The position numbers and the translations under genes are program-made. The notes below the pieces were generated by a model. It was not told the origin of the DNA, did no database searches, and worked only from the letters and a program-made list of their open reading frames with translations. A DNA stretch of 13,883 nt from positions 1 to 13,883 of the forward strand of contig CAIRNW010000223.1 of NCBI GenBank assembly GCA_903879995.1, given 5' to 3'. The DNA comes from an uncultured Bacteroidota bacterium. Lineage in GTDB: Bacteria; Bacteroidota; Bacteroidia; Chitinophagales; Chitinophagaceae. This document shows positions 6,299 through 13,203 of the stretch, piece after piece. The first letter of the stretch is position 1. Each line of letters begins with the position of its first letter.

Positions 6299-8701
6299 AT
6301 GCAAGTGAATAAACTTATGTTAGGACCCGAGGAGGAAATGGATTTTTTGCCAATTATCCCATTAAATGAAGGAGGACAAGAGGATGGGCAAGAACTAACA
6401 GTGCCCGACGTTATTCCGCTTTTACCCTTACGTAATACTGTGCTTTTTCCTGGAGTGGTAATTCCCATTACTGTGGGAAGAGATAAAAGTATTAAAGCCG
6501 TTCAGGATGCCTATAAGGGAGATAAGTTGATTGGTGTTGTTGCGCAAAAGGATAGCAATATAGAGGACCCTTCAACAGCGGATTTGGTGCAAATAGGTAC
6601 AGTTGCCAAGATTGTGAAGTTGATTAAGATGCCTGATGGAGGCACTACTATCATCATTCAGGGTAAAGTTCGTTTTAGAATTAATGCCATTACCGAGGAA
6701 GAACCTTATTTCAAGGCGGCTATTACTACGTTACAAGACGAACAAGCCCCTGCCGATGAGGATTTCAACGCATACGTTGCCAACATCAAAGAATTAGCTG
6801 CCCAAATCATCCAGTTATCCCCGAACATTCCAGCTGAAGCGGGCATAATTCTGCGGAACATAGAGAACCCTGCCTTTCTAATTCATTTTGTGTCCAGTAA
6901 TCTGAACACGGACATCAAAGAGAAACAGCAGTTGCTGGAAACAGATCCTATTCGGCAACGTGCAGATTTGTTGATGCAACTTTTACAAAAGGAGTTACAG
7001 TTTGCAGAGCTTAGAAACAAGGTGACGGCAAAAACTCGAACTGAGTTGGATAAGCAACAGCGGGAATACTTTTTGCAACAGCAATTAAAAAGTATCAAAG
7101 AAGAGTTGGGAGGGGATACCAACGCACAAGAAATTCGAGAAATGCAAAAAAAGGCTGAGCAAAAAAAGTGGCCCGAGCCTGCAAAGCTTGCATTTCAAAA
7201 GGGGATAGAAAAGCTAGAACGAATGCACCCAAGTACACCTGATTATTCGGTGGTGTATAATCATCTGGACTTGATGTTGGATTTGCCTTGGGACTCCTTC
7301 ACTACAGATCATTATGATTTGAAAAAGGCACTCTCAACACTTGACAAGGATCATTACGGAATGAAACGGATAAAGGAAAGAATTTTAGAACACTTGGCCG
7401 TATTGAAATTAAAGGGGGATATGAAAAGCCCCATCCTTTGCTTTGTGGGTCCTCCAGGTATTGGTAAAACATCCTTGGGAAAAAGTATTGCAAATGCGTT
7501 GGGTCGTAAATATGTAAGACTAAGCCTGGGGGGACTTCATGATGAAAGTGAAATTAGAGGACATCGTAAGACTTATATCGGGGCCATGCCAGGTCGTATT
7601 TTACAGTCCATTCGTAAAGTACAGTCCTCCAATCCGGTGATGATCCTGGATGAGATCGATAAAATTGGAAATGATTTTCGCGGAGATCCTTCTTCTGCTT
7701 TGTTAGAAGTGCTGGATCCTGAGCAAAACAGCAGTTTCTATGATAATTATTTGGAGTTAGAATACGATTTAAGCAAAGTACTTTTCATTGCAACAGCCAA
7801 TAATTTACAAGGCATTCAGCCGGCACTAAGAGATCGGTTGGAGATTATTGACTTGAGTGGTTACGCCGTTGAGGAGAAAGTTGAAATTGCAAAACGTCAT
7901 CTCATTCCTAAGCAAAAAGAATTGCATGGTTTAAAGAGTACCCCTATTCGTTTTACTGATAAAATGATTGAACGAATTATACAGGACTATACAAGAGAAA
8001 GTGGTGTACGAGAGTTGGACAGACAAATTGCTTCAATCATGCGTTACGAAGCCCGCGAATTGGTACTAAAGGAAAAGATCAAGCCATCCTTGGGCCCAGC
8101 GTTGCTAGAGAAAATTTTAGGGAAACCTCGCTACAGCAATGATCTGTATAAAACAGCCACAATGCCTGGGGTAGCAGTGGGTCTTGCCTGGACCTACGTG
8201 GGCGGCGATATTCTTTTTATTGAAGCCAGCAGTTGTGAAGGGAAGGGAGAACTTAAGTTGACAGGTAATCTTGGAAATGTGATGAAAGAAAGTGCAACCA
8301 CTGCCTTGACGTATTTGCAGGCCAATGCAAAAAAATACAAGATTGATCCTTCCTCATTTACAAAACAATCTATCCATATCCATGTACCAGAGGGAGCAGT
8401 TCCCAAAGATGGCCCTAGTGCCGGGATCACTATGATGACTGCTATTGCATCGGTGCTGACTGGTAGAAAAGTCAAGTCTCATTTGGCGATGACAGGTGAA
8501 ATCACCTTGCGTGGACAGGTTTTACCTGTTGGTGGTATCAAAGAGAAAGTATTGGCGGCTAAGCGATCCGGTATCAAGGAAATTATTCTTTGCGCACAAA
8601 ATGAGAAGGACGTACAGGAAATAGAGCCAGGGTTTATAAAAGGCGTTCGTTTTCATTATGTGAAAACAATGGGCCAGGTCATGGAAATTGCCTTGGTTTA
8701 A
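6299..8701 (+). CDS. lon: ATP-dependent protease Lon (LonA)
   Basis: Cytosolic AAA+ serine protease that degrades misfolded and regulatory proteins. From the ATG at 6299 it has 800 residues, the usual LonA size. It has an acidic N-terminal tail, the LON substrate-binding domain from about residue 27 (LLPLRNTVLFPGVVIP) to ~225, a coiled-coil linker, Walker A GPPGIGKT (384-391), Walker B with DE at 451-452, and the protease domain with catalytic serine 707 in DGPSAG and lysine 750 in GGIKEK. The 43-residue spacing of that dyad matches E. coli S679/K722. An open TTG at 6212 would add 29 residues without LonA similarity and would begin upstream of the predicted promoter box; ATG 6317 is an alternative start. 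Its stop codon overlaps the convergent tsaC stop. Confidence 0.97.
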   Translation: MQVNKLMLGPEEEMDFLPIIPLNEGGQEDGQELTVPDVIPLLPLRNTVLFPGVVIPITVGRDKSIKAVQDAYKGDKLIGVVAQKDSNIEDPSTADLVQIGTVAKIVKLIKMPDGGTTIIIQGKVRFRINAITEEEPYFKAAITTLQDEQAPADEDFNAYVANIKELAAQIIQLSPNIPAEAGIILRNIENPAFLIHFVSSNLNTDIKEKQQLLETDPIRQRADLLMQLLQKELQFAELRNKVTAKTRTELDKQQREYFLQQQLKSIKEELGGDTNAQEIREMQKKAEQKKWPEPAKLAFQKGIEKLERMHPSTPDYSVVYNHLDLMLDLPWDSFTTDHYDLKKALSTLDKDHYGMKRIKERILEHLAVLKLKGDMKSPILCFVGPPGIGKTSLGKSIANALGRKYVRLSLGGLHDESEIRGHRKTYIGAMPGRILQSIRKVQSSNPVMILDEIDKIGNDFRGDPSSALLEVLDPEQNSSFYDNYLELEYDLSKVLFIATANNLQGIQPALRDRLEIIDLSGYAVEEKVEIAKRHLIPKQKELHGLKSTPIRFTDKMIERIIQDYTRESGVRELDRQIASIMRYEARELVLKEKIKPSLGPALLEKILGKPRYSNDLYKTATMPGVAVGLAWTYVGGDILFIEASSCEGKGELKLTGNLGNVMKESATTALTYLQANAKKYKIDPSSFTKQSIHIHVPEGAVPKDGPSAGITMMTAIASVLTGRKVKSHLAMTGEITLRGQVLPVGGIKEKVLAAKRSGIKEIILCAQNEKDVQEIEPGFIKGVRFHYVKTMGQVMEIALV

Positions 8702-9270
8702 GGCCTTAGTATTTCAATTTGACCGCTATTCCACCGAATAACGCTGGAAGGCTGCGCTTCTTTTTGTTCGTTTTGCCTCCATTGTACAACGTAATCAATG
8801 CCCTTTACAATTTTTACATCAATGGTGCTGTATTGGCTGGGTGTAGGTTGACCCGAGATATTGGCGGATGTAGAGACAATTGGTTTTTTAAATCGTTTGA
8901 TCAATTGCCTGCAAAAAGGTTCTTTACAAATTCTGATCCCCACTGATCCATCTTGTCCGGTCAATTGCGCTGCAAATCCTATAGCCCCTTGGTAAATAAC
9001 TGTTGTTGGTTTAGTGGTGGTAGCTAAATAGTCAAACACTTCCAAATCAGGTGCGGCCACATATTTTAGAATATCTTGTTCTTCCGTTACTAATACAATC
9101 AAGGCCTTGTTGTCCGCTCTTTGTTTTAATTCAAAAACTTTCTGCACCGCTTCGGTGTTGGTGGCATCACAGCCGATTCCCCATACGGTATCTGTTGGAT
9201 AAAGGATTAGCCCACCGTTGTTTAACACGGTGAGACAAGCAAGTATATCCGATTCAAAATTCTCTACCAT
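8698..9270 (-). CDS. tsaC: Threonylcarbamoyl-AMP synthase TsaC (YrdC/Sua5 family)
   Basis: Makes threonylcarbamoyl-AMP from threonine, bicarbonate and ATP, the first step of t6A modification at position 37 of ANN-decoding tRNAs. At 190 residues it is the single-domain YrdC/TsaC form, without the C-terminal Sua5 domain. Visible motifs are YPTDTVWGIG (24-33), the KxR of FELKQRADNKAL (lysine 49, arginine 51), SVGIRI (109-114), STSANISG (133-140) with the SxN pair, and a final SSVIRW (175-180). The ATG at 9270 lies 3 bp after the glycosyltransferase stop, so the two are probably co-transcribed with no obvious shared function. The stop codon overlaps that of convergent lon in a TTAA tetranucleotide. 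Confidence 0.94.
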   Translation of the reverse strand: MVENFESDILACLTVLNNGGLILYPTDTVWGIGCDATNTEAVQKVFELKQRADNKALIVLVTEEQDILKYVAAPDLEVFDYLATTTKPTTVIYQGAIGFAAQLTGQDGSVGIRICKEPFCRQLIKRFKKPIVSTSANISGQPTPSQYSTIDVKIVKGIDYVVQWRQNEQKEAQPSSVIRWNSGQIEILRP

Positions 9271-9273
9271 TTT

Positions 9274-10431
9274 TTATTCAGTTATTAGTTCTTTATAAAC
9301 ATTCATGACCGAAGTTGCAGTTTCTAAGGGGGAGAACTGCTGTGCATGTTGCCGGCCTAGCTCAATTTTTTTTGCTACAAATTCTTTATCGGTTGTAATT
9401 AAATGTAATTGTTCTACTATTTGTTCTGGCTTATACGGGTCTACATAAAAGGCACCGGGGCCTCCTGCTTCCGGTAAACAGGATTGGTTGGAGGTAAGAA
9501 CTGGGATACGACTAAACAAGCCTTCCAAAACAGGAATGCCAAATCCCTCAAATGTGGAGGGGTATAATAAAGCGGATGCACATTGATAAATTGCAGGGAG
9601 ATCAATTGCGGTGAGAAAGGATGGATCATTTTTAATGCCTGGCTGCTCCGATAAAAAAATCACTTCCTTCTCCAATCCCTCCCGCTGAATGAATGATTTT
9701 ACTCTAAGCTTATACGCACTTCCGTTGCCTATCACTACTAATGGTAAACGATCTTCTTTTTTCTGTAGTGCCATGGCTTGACAAATGGAAAGCAGATTTT
9801 TTCTTTCTATGATAGAACCCACGGAGAGTAAAAAGTGGGCAGGTAAATTATATTTATTTTGGATTCTTTTTTTCTCTGCTTCTTCTATCGGAACGGCAAA
9901 AGCTGTATTGCAACTCTGGTAGCAAACTCGAATTTTAGCGGGCTCTGCTTGATAAAATTCAATAAGGTCTTGTTTGGTTTGCTCGCTAATGGCAATGATC
10001 CGATCAGCATGTTGTAGTGCATACTTGAATTTTGCTCGATAGATTTTGCGATCTATCCATCGGTATTGGTGTGGGTAGCGTTCAAAGATCAAGTCATGCA
10101 TGGTTACCACTGATGCAATTCTTTTTTTAGGAAGTCCAACTGGGATTTCATGACTCAATCCGTGATAGAGTTGAATGCCCTCTTTAGCTAATTGTGAAAC
10201 GCAGCTTTTTGTTCGCCAGTAACCTCGTAGAAATGCTGGCAAATGGGCAGGGGGATTTATTTCGTGGAAGTTGGGGCCTGTAATGGAGAAAAGTGAAGCT
10301 GGTTTTGGATTTAATAAATAGTATTGGTGTTGTGGAAATGCATTTGCCAATGAATGAAGCAAGGTTCTGCTATAGTGGCCAAGCCCTGTTCCATTATGGA
10401 AAGCTCTTTTTGCGTCGAATGCTATCCGCAT
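9274..10431 (-). CDS. GT4-family glycosyltransferase (GT-B fold)
   Basis: A 385-residue retaining glycosyltransferase of family GT4, probably cytosolic or peripheral to the inner membrane. The N-terminal Rossmann-like domain opens with RIAFDAKRA and a glycine-rich GTGLGHY loop (14-20). The C-terminal nucleotide-sugar domain starts near residue 200 with LLSVGSIIERKNL (201-213) and carries the E-x7-E signature EGFGIPVLE (295-303), followed by SCLPEAGGPGAFYVDP. This pattern resembles mannosyltransferases of polysaccharide synthesis, but donor and acceptor cannot be read from the sequence. No other polysaccharide gene is near it, so it is not in an evident O-antigen or capsule locus. The ATG follows a TATCTTTG box by only 4 nt. 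Probably co-transcribed with tsaC. Confidence 0.92.
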   Translation of the reverse strand: MRIAFDAKRAFHNGTGLGHYSRTLLHSLANAFPQHQYYLLNPKPASLFSITGPNFHEINPPAHLPAFLRGYWRTKSCVSQLAKEGIQLYHGLSHEIPVGLPKKRIASVVTMHDLIFERYPHQYRWIDRKIYRAKFKYALQHADRIIAISEQTKQDLIEFYQAEPAKIRVCYQSCNTAFAVPIEEAEKKRIQNKYNLPAHFLLSVGSIIERKNLLSICQAMALQKKEDRLPLVVIGNGSAYKLRVKSFIQREGLEKEVIFLSEQPGIKNDPSFLTAIDLPAIYQCASALLYPSTFEGFGIPVLEGLFSRIPVLTSNQSCLPEAGGPGAFYVDPYKPEQIVEQLHLITTDKEFVAKKIELGRQHAQQFSPLETATSVMNVYKELITE

Positions 10432-10435
10432 TTTT

Positions 10436-10443
10436 CAAAGATA
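10436..10443 (-). promoter_or_regulatory. Predicted -7 box of glycosyltransferase-tsaC promoter (TATCTTTG)
   Basis: The minus strand reads TATCTTTG, a full TAnnTTTG match, with four A residues and then the ATG at 10431. The predicted transcription start falls at or next to the start codon, implying a leaderless mRNA. No clear -33 TTTG at the usual spacing. Confidence 0.5.
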
Positions 10444-10478
10444 CGTTCGGCAATCTGAGATACTTTGGCTTGAATTGT

Positions 10479-10486
10479 TATTTTCG
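10479..10486 (+). promoter_or_regulatory. Possible -7 box of dapD promoter (TATTTTCG)
   Basis: TATTTTCG matches TAnnTTTG at all but the seventh base and ends 5 nt before the dapD ATG at 10492. As with the divergent glycosyltransferase gene, the leader would be zero to a few bases. No matching -33 element at the usual spacing. Confidence 0.35.
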
Positions 10487-10491
10487 CGGCC

Positions 10492-11307
10492 ATGGAACAA
10501 TTAAAACAACAAATACTAGCAGCTTGGTCCAATAGAGACCTGCTTAAGAATTCAGATTATCAGGATGCTGTTCGCGCTGTGATTGAGGAAGTGGATAAAG
10601 GCAGACTTCGTGTAGCCTCCCCGATAGAGACCGGTTGGCAGGTAAATGAGTGGGTCAAACAGGCCATCCTTTTATACTTTGCAATTCAACCTATGCAAAA
10701 TTGGGAGCTACCTCCTTTTACGTTTTATGATAAAATGTTGTTGAAAAATGATTTCAAAGAGATCGGTGTAAGAGCCGTACCGCATGCAATAGCTCGCTAT
10801 GGAGCCTACCTTGCCCCACAAGTTGTGTTAATGCCTTCTTACGTAAACATTGGAGCTTATGTGGATCAGGGAACCATGGTGGACACCTGGGCCACGGTGG
10901 GAAGTTGTGCGCAAATTGGAAAAAATGTTCATTTAAGCGGAGGGGTAGGAATTGGGGGTGTGCTGGAACCGTTGCAAGCTTCTCCTGTGATTATTGAAGA
11001 TGGATGTTTTATAGGAAGTCGCTGTATTGTAGTGGAAGGAGTGATTGTGGAGCGTGAGGCTGTATTAGGTGCCAATGTAGTACTGACCCAGTCTACTAAA
11101 ATTATTGACGTATCGGGTTCGTCTTCCATAGAGTACAAAGGACGTGTACCGGCACGTAGTGTGGTAATTCCGGGAACTTATACGAAAGAATTTAATGCAG
11201 GGTCTTATGGTGTTAGTTGTGCATTGATCATTGGTCAACGAAAACCCAGCACAGATTTAAAAACCAGCTTAAATGATGCTTTACGTGACTTTAATGTAAG
11301 CGTGTGA
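10492..11307 (+). CDS. dapD: 2,3,4,5-tetrahydropyridine-2,6-dicarboxylate N-succinyltransferase DapD
   Basis: Cytosolic enzyme that transfers succinyl from succinyl-CoA to tetrahydrodipicolinate, the committing step of the succinylase branch to meso-diaminopimelate and lysine. At 271 residues it has the normal length. An N-terminal helical domain (about 1-95) precedes a left-handed parallel beta-helix of hexapeptide repeats. The conserved run YVNIGAYVDQGTMVDTWA (117-134) continues into GSCAQIGKNVHLSGGVGIGG, then EDGCFIGSRCIVVEG (169-183). It uses the product made downstream of DapB, which is encoded 9 kb away on the other strand. It is monocistronic as far as can be seen: a divergent neighbour upstream and a convergent stop 4 bp downstream. 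Confidence 0.97.
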   Translation: MEQLKQQILAAWSNRDLLKNSDYQDAVRAVIEEVDKGRLRVASPIETGWQVNEWVKQAILLYFAIQPMQNWELPPFTFYDKMLLKNDFKEIGVRAVPHAIARYGAYLAPQVVLMPSYVNIGAYVDQGTMVDTWATVGSCAQIGKNVHLSGGVGIGGVLEPLQASPVIIEDGCFIGSRCIVVEGVIVEREAVLGANVVLTQSTKIIDVSGSSSIEYKGRVPARSVVIPGTYTKEFNAGSYGVSCALIIGQRKPSTDLKTSLNDALRDFNVSV

Positions 11308-11311
11308 TTAA

Positions 11312-12253
11312 TTAGTAAGTGGTTGGACATTTAAAGCGATCGTCTTTACGAGGATAGATTTTAAATCCTACTTGAATATTCTGCCCAAAGTAGGCATCAT
11401 TGTTTCCAGGATTGCCTCTTTGTAATCCCACTTGGTGTGGAAGTTGCCCACTTAAATCGTATAGTCCCTGATAATATAGTCGTTTTGCCCTTGTTGCCTC
11501 TGCAGGAGTGAGATAGGTATCAAATAAAGCAGGATCTACATAGTAATTGGCGCTGACATTGTCAATTTGATCTGTTAAAAGTTTACGATAAACAATTTCT
11601 GTTCCAATATAGATGGATTCATTTAAGTAATAACGAATTCCAATCCCGCTTAACAAGTTAGTTTGTATCAATTGATAGGGTTTACTACCCGGGTATTCTG
11701 CAAAACCTTGCCCTTCCAATCGTAGTGGATGAAGCGCTACCCACGTACCATCAGTATCCTGCGCTTTTGGATTGAAACGAAATAACCCCGCTCCTATGAA
11801 GCCATAGGGTTGTATTTGATCGAAAATAGTTGTCCGGCGGGTTGGGATCATTCGAAAAGGATAAATTTCAACTCCCGCATAAAACTCGTCAAGTCTGGAT
11901 CTGAAATGAAGATTTCTATTAAATCGAAATATATCGTTAGGAGTTACATTTGGAGAATGTCTGTCGTTGGCAGATAAAGTACCATGAAAGTATCCTGCCC
12001 TCAGGCTGACCCAATTGACAGGATAAAAATTGACTTGACCACCAATCCCGATTCTGGTTTCCTGCCAATCAATGTCTTTAAAAAATTGTGTACCTGCTCC
12101 CATATTCCCTCCCAGGTCCCCCAAAAAGAACAGGGGGCCTGTATTGAAACCCAATTCAATTTTCTTGAGAATCGACACATTACGTTGTGCATTTATCTGG
12201 CTGTTACTGGTAGTGAAAAAGGCTGCCAAAAGGATGAAAAACCTGAATCTCAA
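11312..12253 (-). CDS. DUF6089-like outer-membrane beta-barrel protein with TTG start
   Basis: A 313-residue exported protein resembling the DUF6089 barrel family of Bacteroidota. A signal peptide (about residues 1-22, RFRFFILLAAFF core) is followed by GFNTGPLFFLGDLGGNMG, by an IGIGGQVNFYPVNWVSLRAGYF strand pair with LSANDRHS, and by RNLHFRSRLDEFYAGVEIYP, all consistent with that family. An outer-membrane or cell-surface role is inferred; no function is known. The only usable start is TTG at 12253: the next ATG is at residue 51, past the signal peptide, and a TAA lies four codons upstream in the same frame (12263-12265). Upstream of that TAA a 12-codon ATG reading frame sits in the same frame. 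It converges on dapD with 4 bp between stops. Confidence 0.8.
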   Translation of the reverse strand: MRFRFFILLAAFFTTSNSQINAQRNVSILKKIELGFNTGPLFFLGDLGGNMGAGTQFFKDIDWQETRIGIGGQVNFYPVNWVSLRAGYFHGTLSANDRHSPNVTPNDIFRFNRNLHFRSRLDEFYAGVEIYPFRMIPTRRTTIFDQIQPYGFIGAGLFRFNPKAQDTDGTWVALHPLRLEGQGFAEYPGSKPYQLIQTNLLSGIGIRYYLNESIYIGTEIVYRKLLTDQIDNVSANYYVDPALFDTYLTPAEATRAKRLYYQGLYDLSGQLPHQVGLQRGNPGNNDAYFGQNIQVGFKIYPRKDDRFKCPTTY

Positions 12254-12317
12254 GTGGTTGATTTAGTTTGATAACGGGAGTGGAGACTGTTTAGTATCCA
12301 TTGAAAATCCGGAGGTT

Positions 12318-12325
12318 TAAATTTA
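12318..12325 (-). promoter_or_regulatory. Possible -7 box of the DUF6089-like barrel promoter (TAAATTTA)
   Basis: TAAATTTA on the minus strand matches TAnnTTTG except for the last base, and it is part of a 10-bp palindrome TTAAATTTAA, so it could also be chance AT-rich sequence. It ends 16 nt before the upstream ATG at 12301, the same spacing as seen for dapB. Confidence 0.25.
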
Positions 12326-12347
12326 ACATTTTCAGAAAGCAGAACCA

Positions 12348-12361
12348 GTGATTTTAATCAC
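12348..12361. promoter_or_regulatory. Candidate CRP/FNR-family operator (GTGATTTTAATCAC)
   Basis: A perfect 6-bp inverted repeat GTGATT/AATCAC with a 2-bp centre. It fits the core of both the CRP pattern (GTGA-N6-TCAC) and the FNR pattern (TGAT-N4-ATCA). It lies in a divergent promoter region, centred about 42-44 bp upstream of the transcription start expected from the TAAATTTA box on the minus strand. Whether this organism has a regulator with that specificity cannot be seen. Confidence 0.4.
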
Positions 12362-12362
12362 C

Positions 12363-12377
12363 AATAAAAGTTTTATT
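12363..12377. repeat. Inverted repeat AATAAAA-G-TTTTATT
   Basis: Perfect 7-bp arms around a single G, one base after the CRP/FNR-like palindrome. The arms are AT-only, so it is a weak hairpin. In a divergent region it is more likely a protein-binding or melting element, or chance, than a terminator. Confidence 0.35.
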
Positions 12378-12458
12378 CTGGTTTTTCCCGCTGAAAAGCA
12401 TAAAAGTCCGCTCGTGGAAATTTAACAGCAAACCGTGCGGGGAGTCAGGATGCCGGAT

Positions 12459-12466
12459 TACATTTG
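12459..12466 (+). promoter_or_regulatory. Predicted -7 box (TACATTTG) of the LolA-like gene promoter
   Basis: TACATTTG fully matches TAnnTTTG on the plus strand and ends 19 nt before the ATG at 12486, giving a leader of about 13-15 nt. It lies inside the open frame that extends upstream of the ATG, and so argues against the earlier starts at 12435 and 12450. Confidence 0.5.
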
Positions 12467-12485
12467 TACCCTTAAAACAACTCCC

Positions 12486-13196
12486 ATGAAAACTCTCTTT
12501 TCTACACTCTTTATCACTTGCTTTTTATTTGCTTTTTCTGCTACCAGTTTTGCACAAACGGTAGATGAAGTTATTGCCAGCCATGTAGCCGCCACGGGTG
12601 GAACTGAAAACTGGAAAAAACTTCAGTCCATGAAAATTACTGGACATATCGAGGTACAAGGAATTGAAATCCCTTTTACACAACAAGCTGTTCATAACAA
12701 AGGATACAGAGTGGATGCTGAATTTCAGGGAATGCAGATCATTCAAATCACTAATCAGACTAAATCTTGGGAGCAGATGCCCTTTGCTGGTAAGACCAAT
12801 CTGGAGCCTTCTAGTGAGGACGAACACAAACAGCGTGTAGATCAACTCGATATCCAAAATGAATTTGTGGATTGGAAAGAGAAAGGTTCTTCCGTTGAAT
12901 TACTAGGTAAGGACGAAGAAGACGGTAATGAATACTTTAAAGTTCGTTTGACTACCAAAACTGGAAATTCTGCTATTCACTTTATCGATACTAAAACATT
13001 CCTGATCTACAAGACTAAGCGTACTGCTAAAATGCAAGGACAGGAAATGGAAATGGAAACTAAGTTGATGGACTACAAACTTCTTTCTGTTGGAGTGAAG
13101 ATCCCACACAAAACTGATCAAATGGGTCAGGTATTGGTGTTTGATAAAGTAGAAGCCAACGTAGCCATTCCCGAATCTACATTCGACGTAAAATAA
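12486..13196 (+). CDS. LolA-like periplasmic protein (outer-membrane lipoprotein-sorting-like)
   Basis: A 236-residue exported protein with a clear signal peptide (residues 1-23, ending SFA before QTVDEV). The mature part starts with DEVIASHVAATGGTENWKKL and a following ITGHIEVQG strand. It then runs as a series of beta strands to a C-terminal PHKTDQMGQVLVFDKVEANV segment and the ending PESTFDVK. That layout is typical of the LolA/LolB-like single-sheet fold proteins annotated as lipoprotein-sorting in Bacteroidota; true LolA function is not implied. The ATG at 12486 is preferred over in-frame upstream starts because the signal peptide begins there and the promoter box lies upstream. The next gene starts 7 bp after its stop, so co-transcription is likely. 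Confidence 0.78.
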   Translation: MKTLFSTLFITCFLFAFSATSFAQTVDEVIASHVAATGGTENWKKLQSMKITGHIEVQGIEIPFTQQAVHNKGYRVDAEFQGMQIIQITNQTKSWEQMPFAGKTNLEPSSEDEHKQRVDQLDIQNEFVDWKEKGSSVELLGKDEEDGNEYFKVRLTTKTGNSAIHFIDTKTFLIYKTKRTAKMQGQEMEMETKLMDYKLLSVGVKIPHKTDQMGQVLVFDKVEANVAIPESTFDVK

Positions 13197-13203
13197 GTTA
13201 ACT

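Larger units (their letters stand above)
12254..12485. other. Divergent intergenic region with dyad symmetries
   Basis: This is the largest gap in the window (232 bp), between the divergent barrel and LolA-like genes. It holds a short in-frame ATG reading frame of 12 codons (12263-12301, minus strand) and a TAAATTTA box-like sequence at 12318-12325. It also holds the palindrome at 12348-12361, a second inverted repeat at 12363-12377, and the TACATTTG box at 12459-12466. I see no tRNA, ncRNA or additional gene in it. Confidence 0.6.

Noticed and set aside
6151..6468. 105-residue minus-strand open frame over the lon start
   Set aside because: It lies opposite the conserved LON N-terminal domain and the barrel gene end, with no recognisable motif or promoter box.
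12405..12460. GAGTCAGGATGCC reminiscent of the 3' end of a cobalamin riboswitch
   Set aside because: The GCCACTG box and the rest of the core are missing, the downstream gene has no B12 link, and the predicted promoter lies after it.
12435..12485. Upstream start codons (12435, and ATG 12450 with a GGGGAG-like sequence) for the LolA-like protein
   Set aside because: They would put a polar 12-17 residue tail before a well-formed signal peptide, and the TACATTTG promoter box lies downstream of both.
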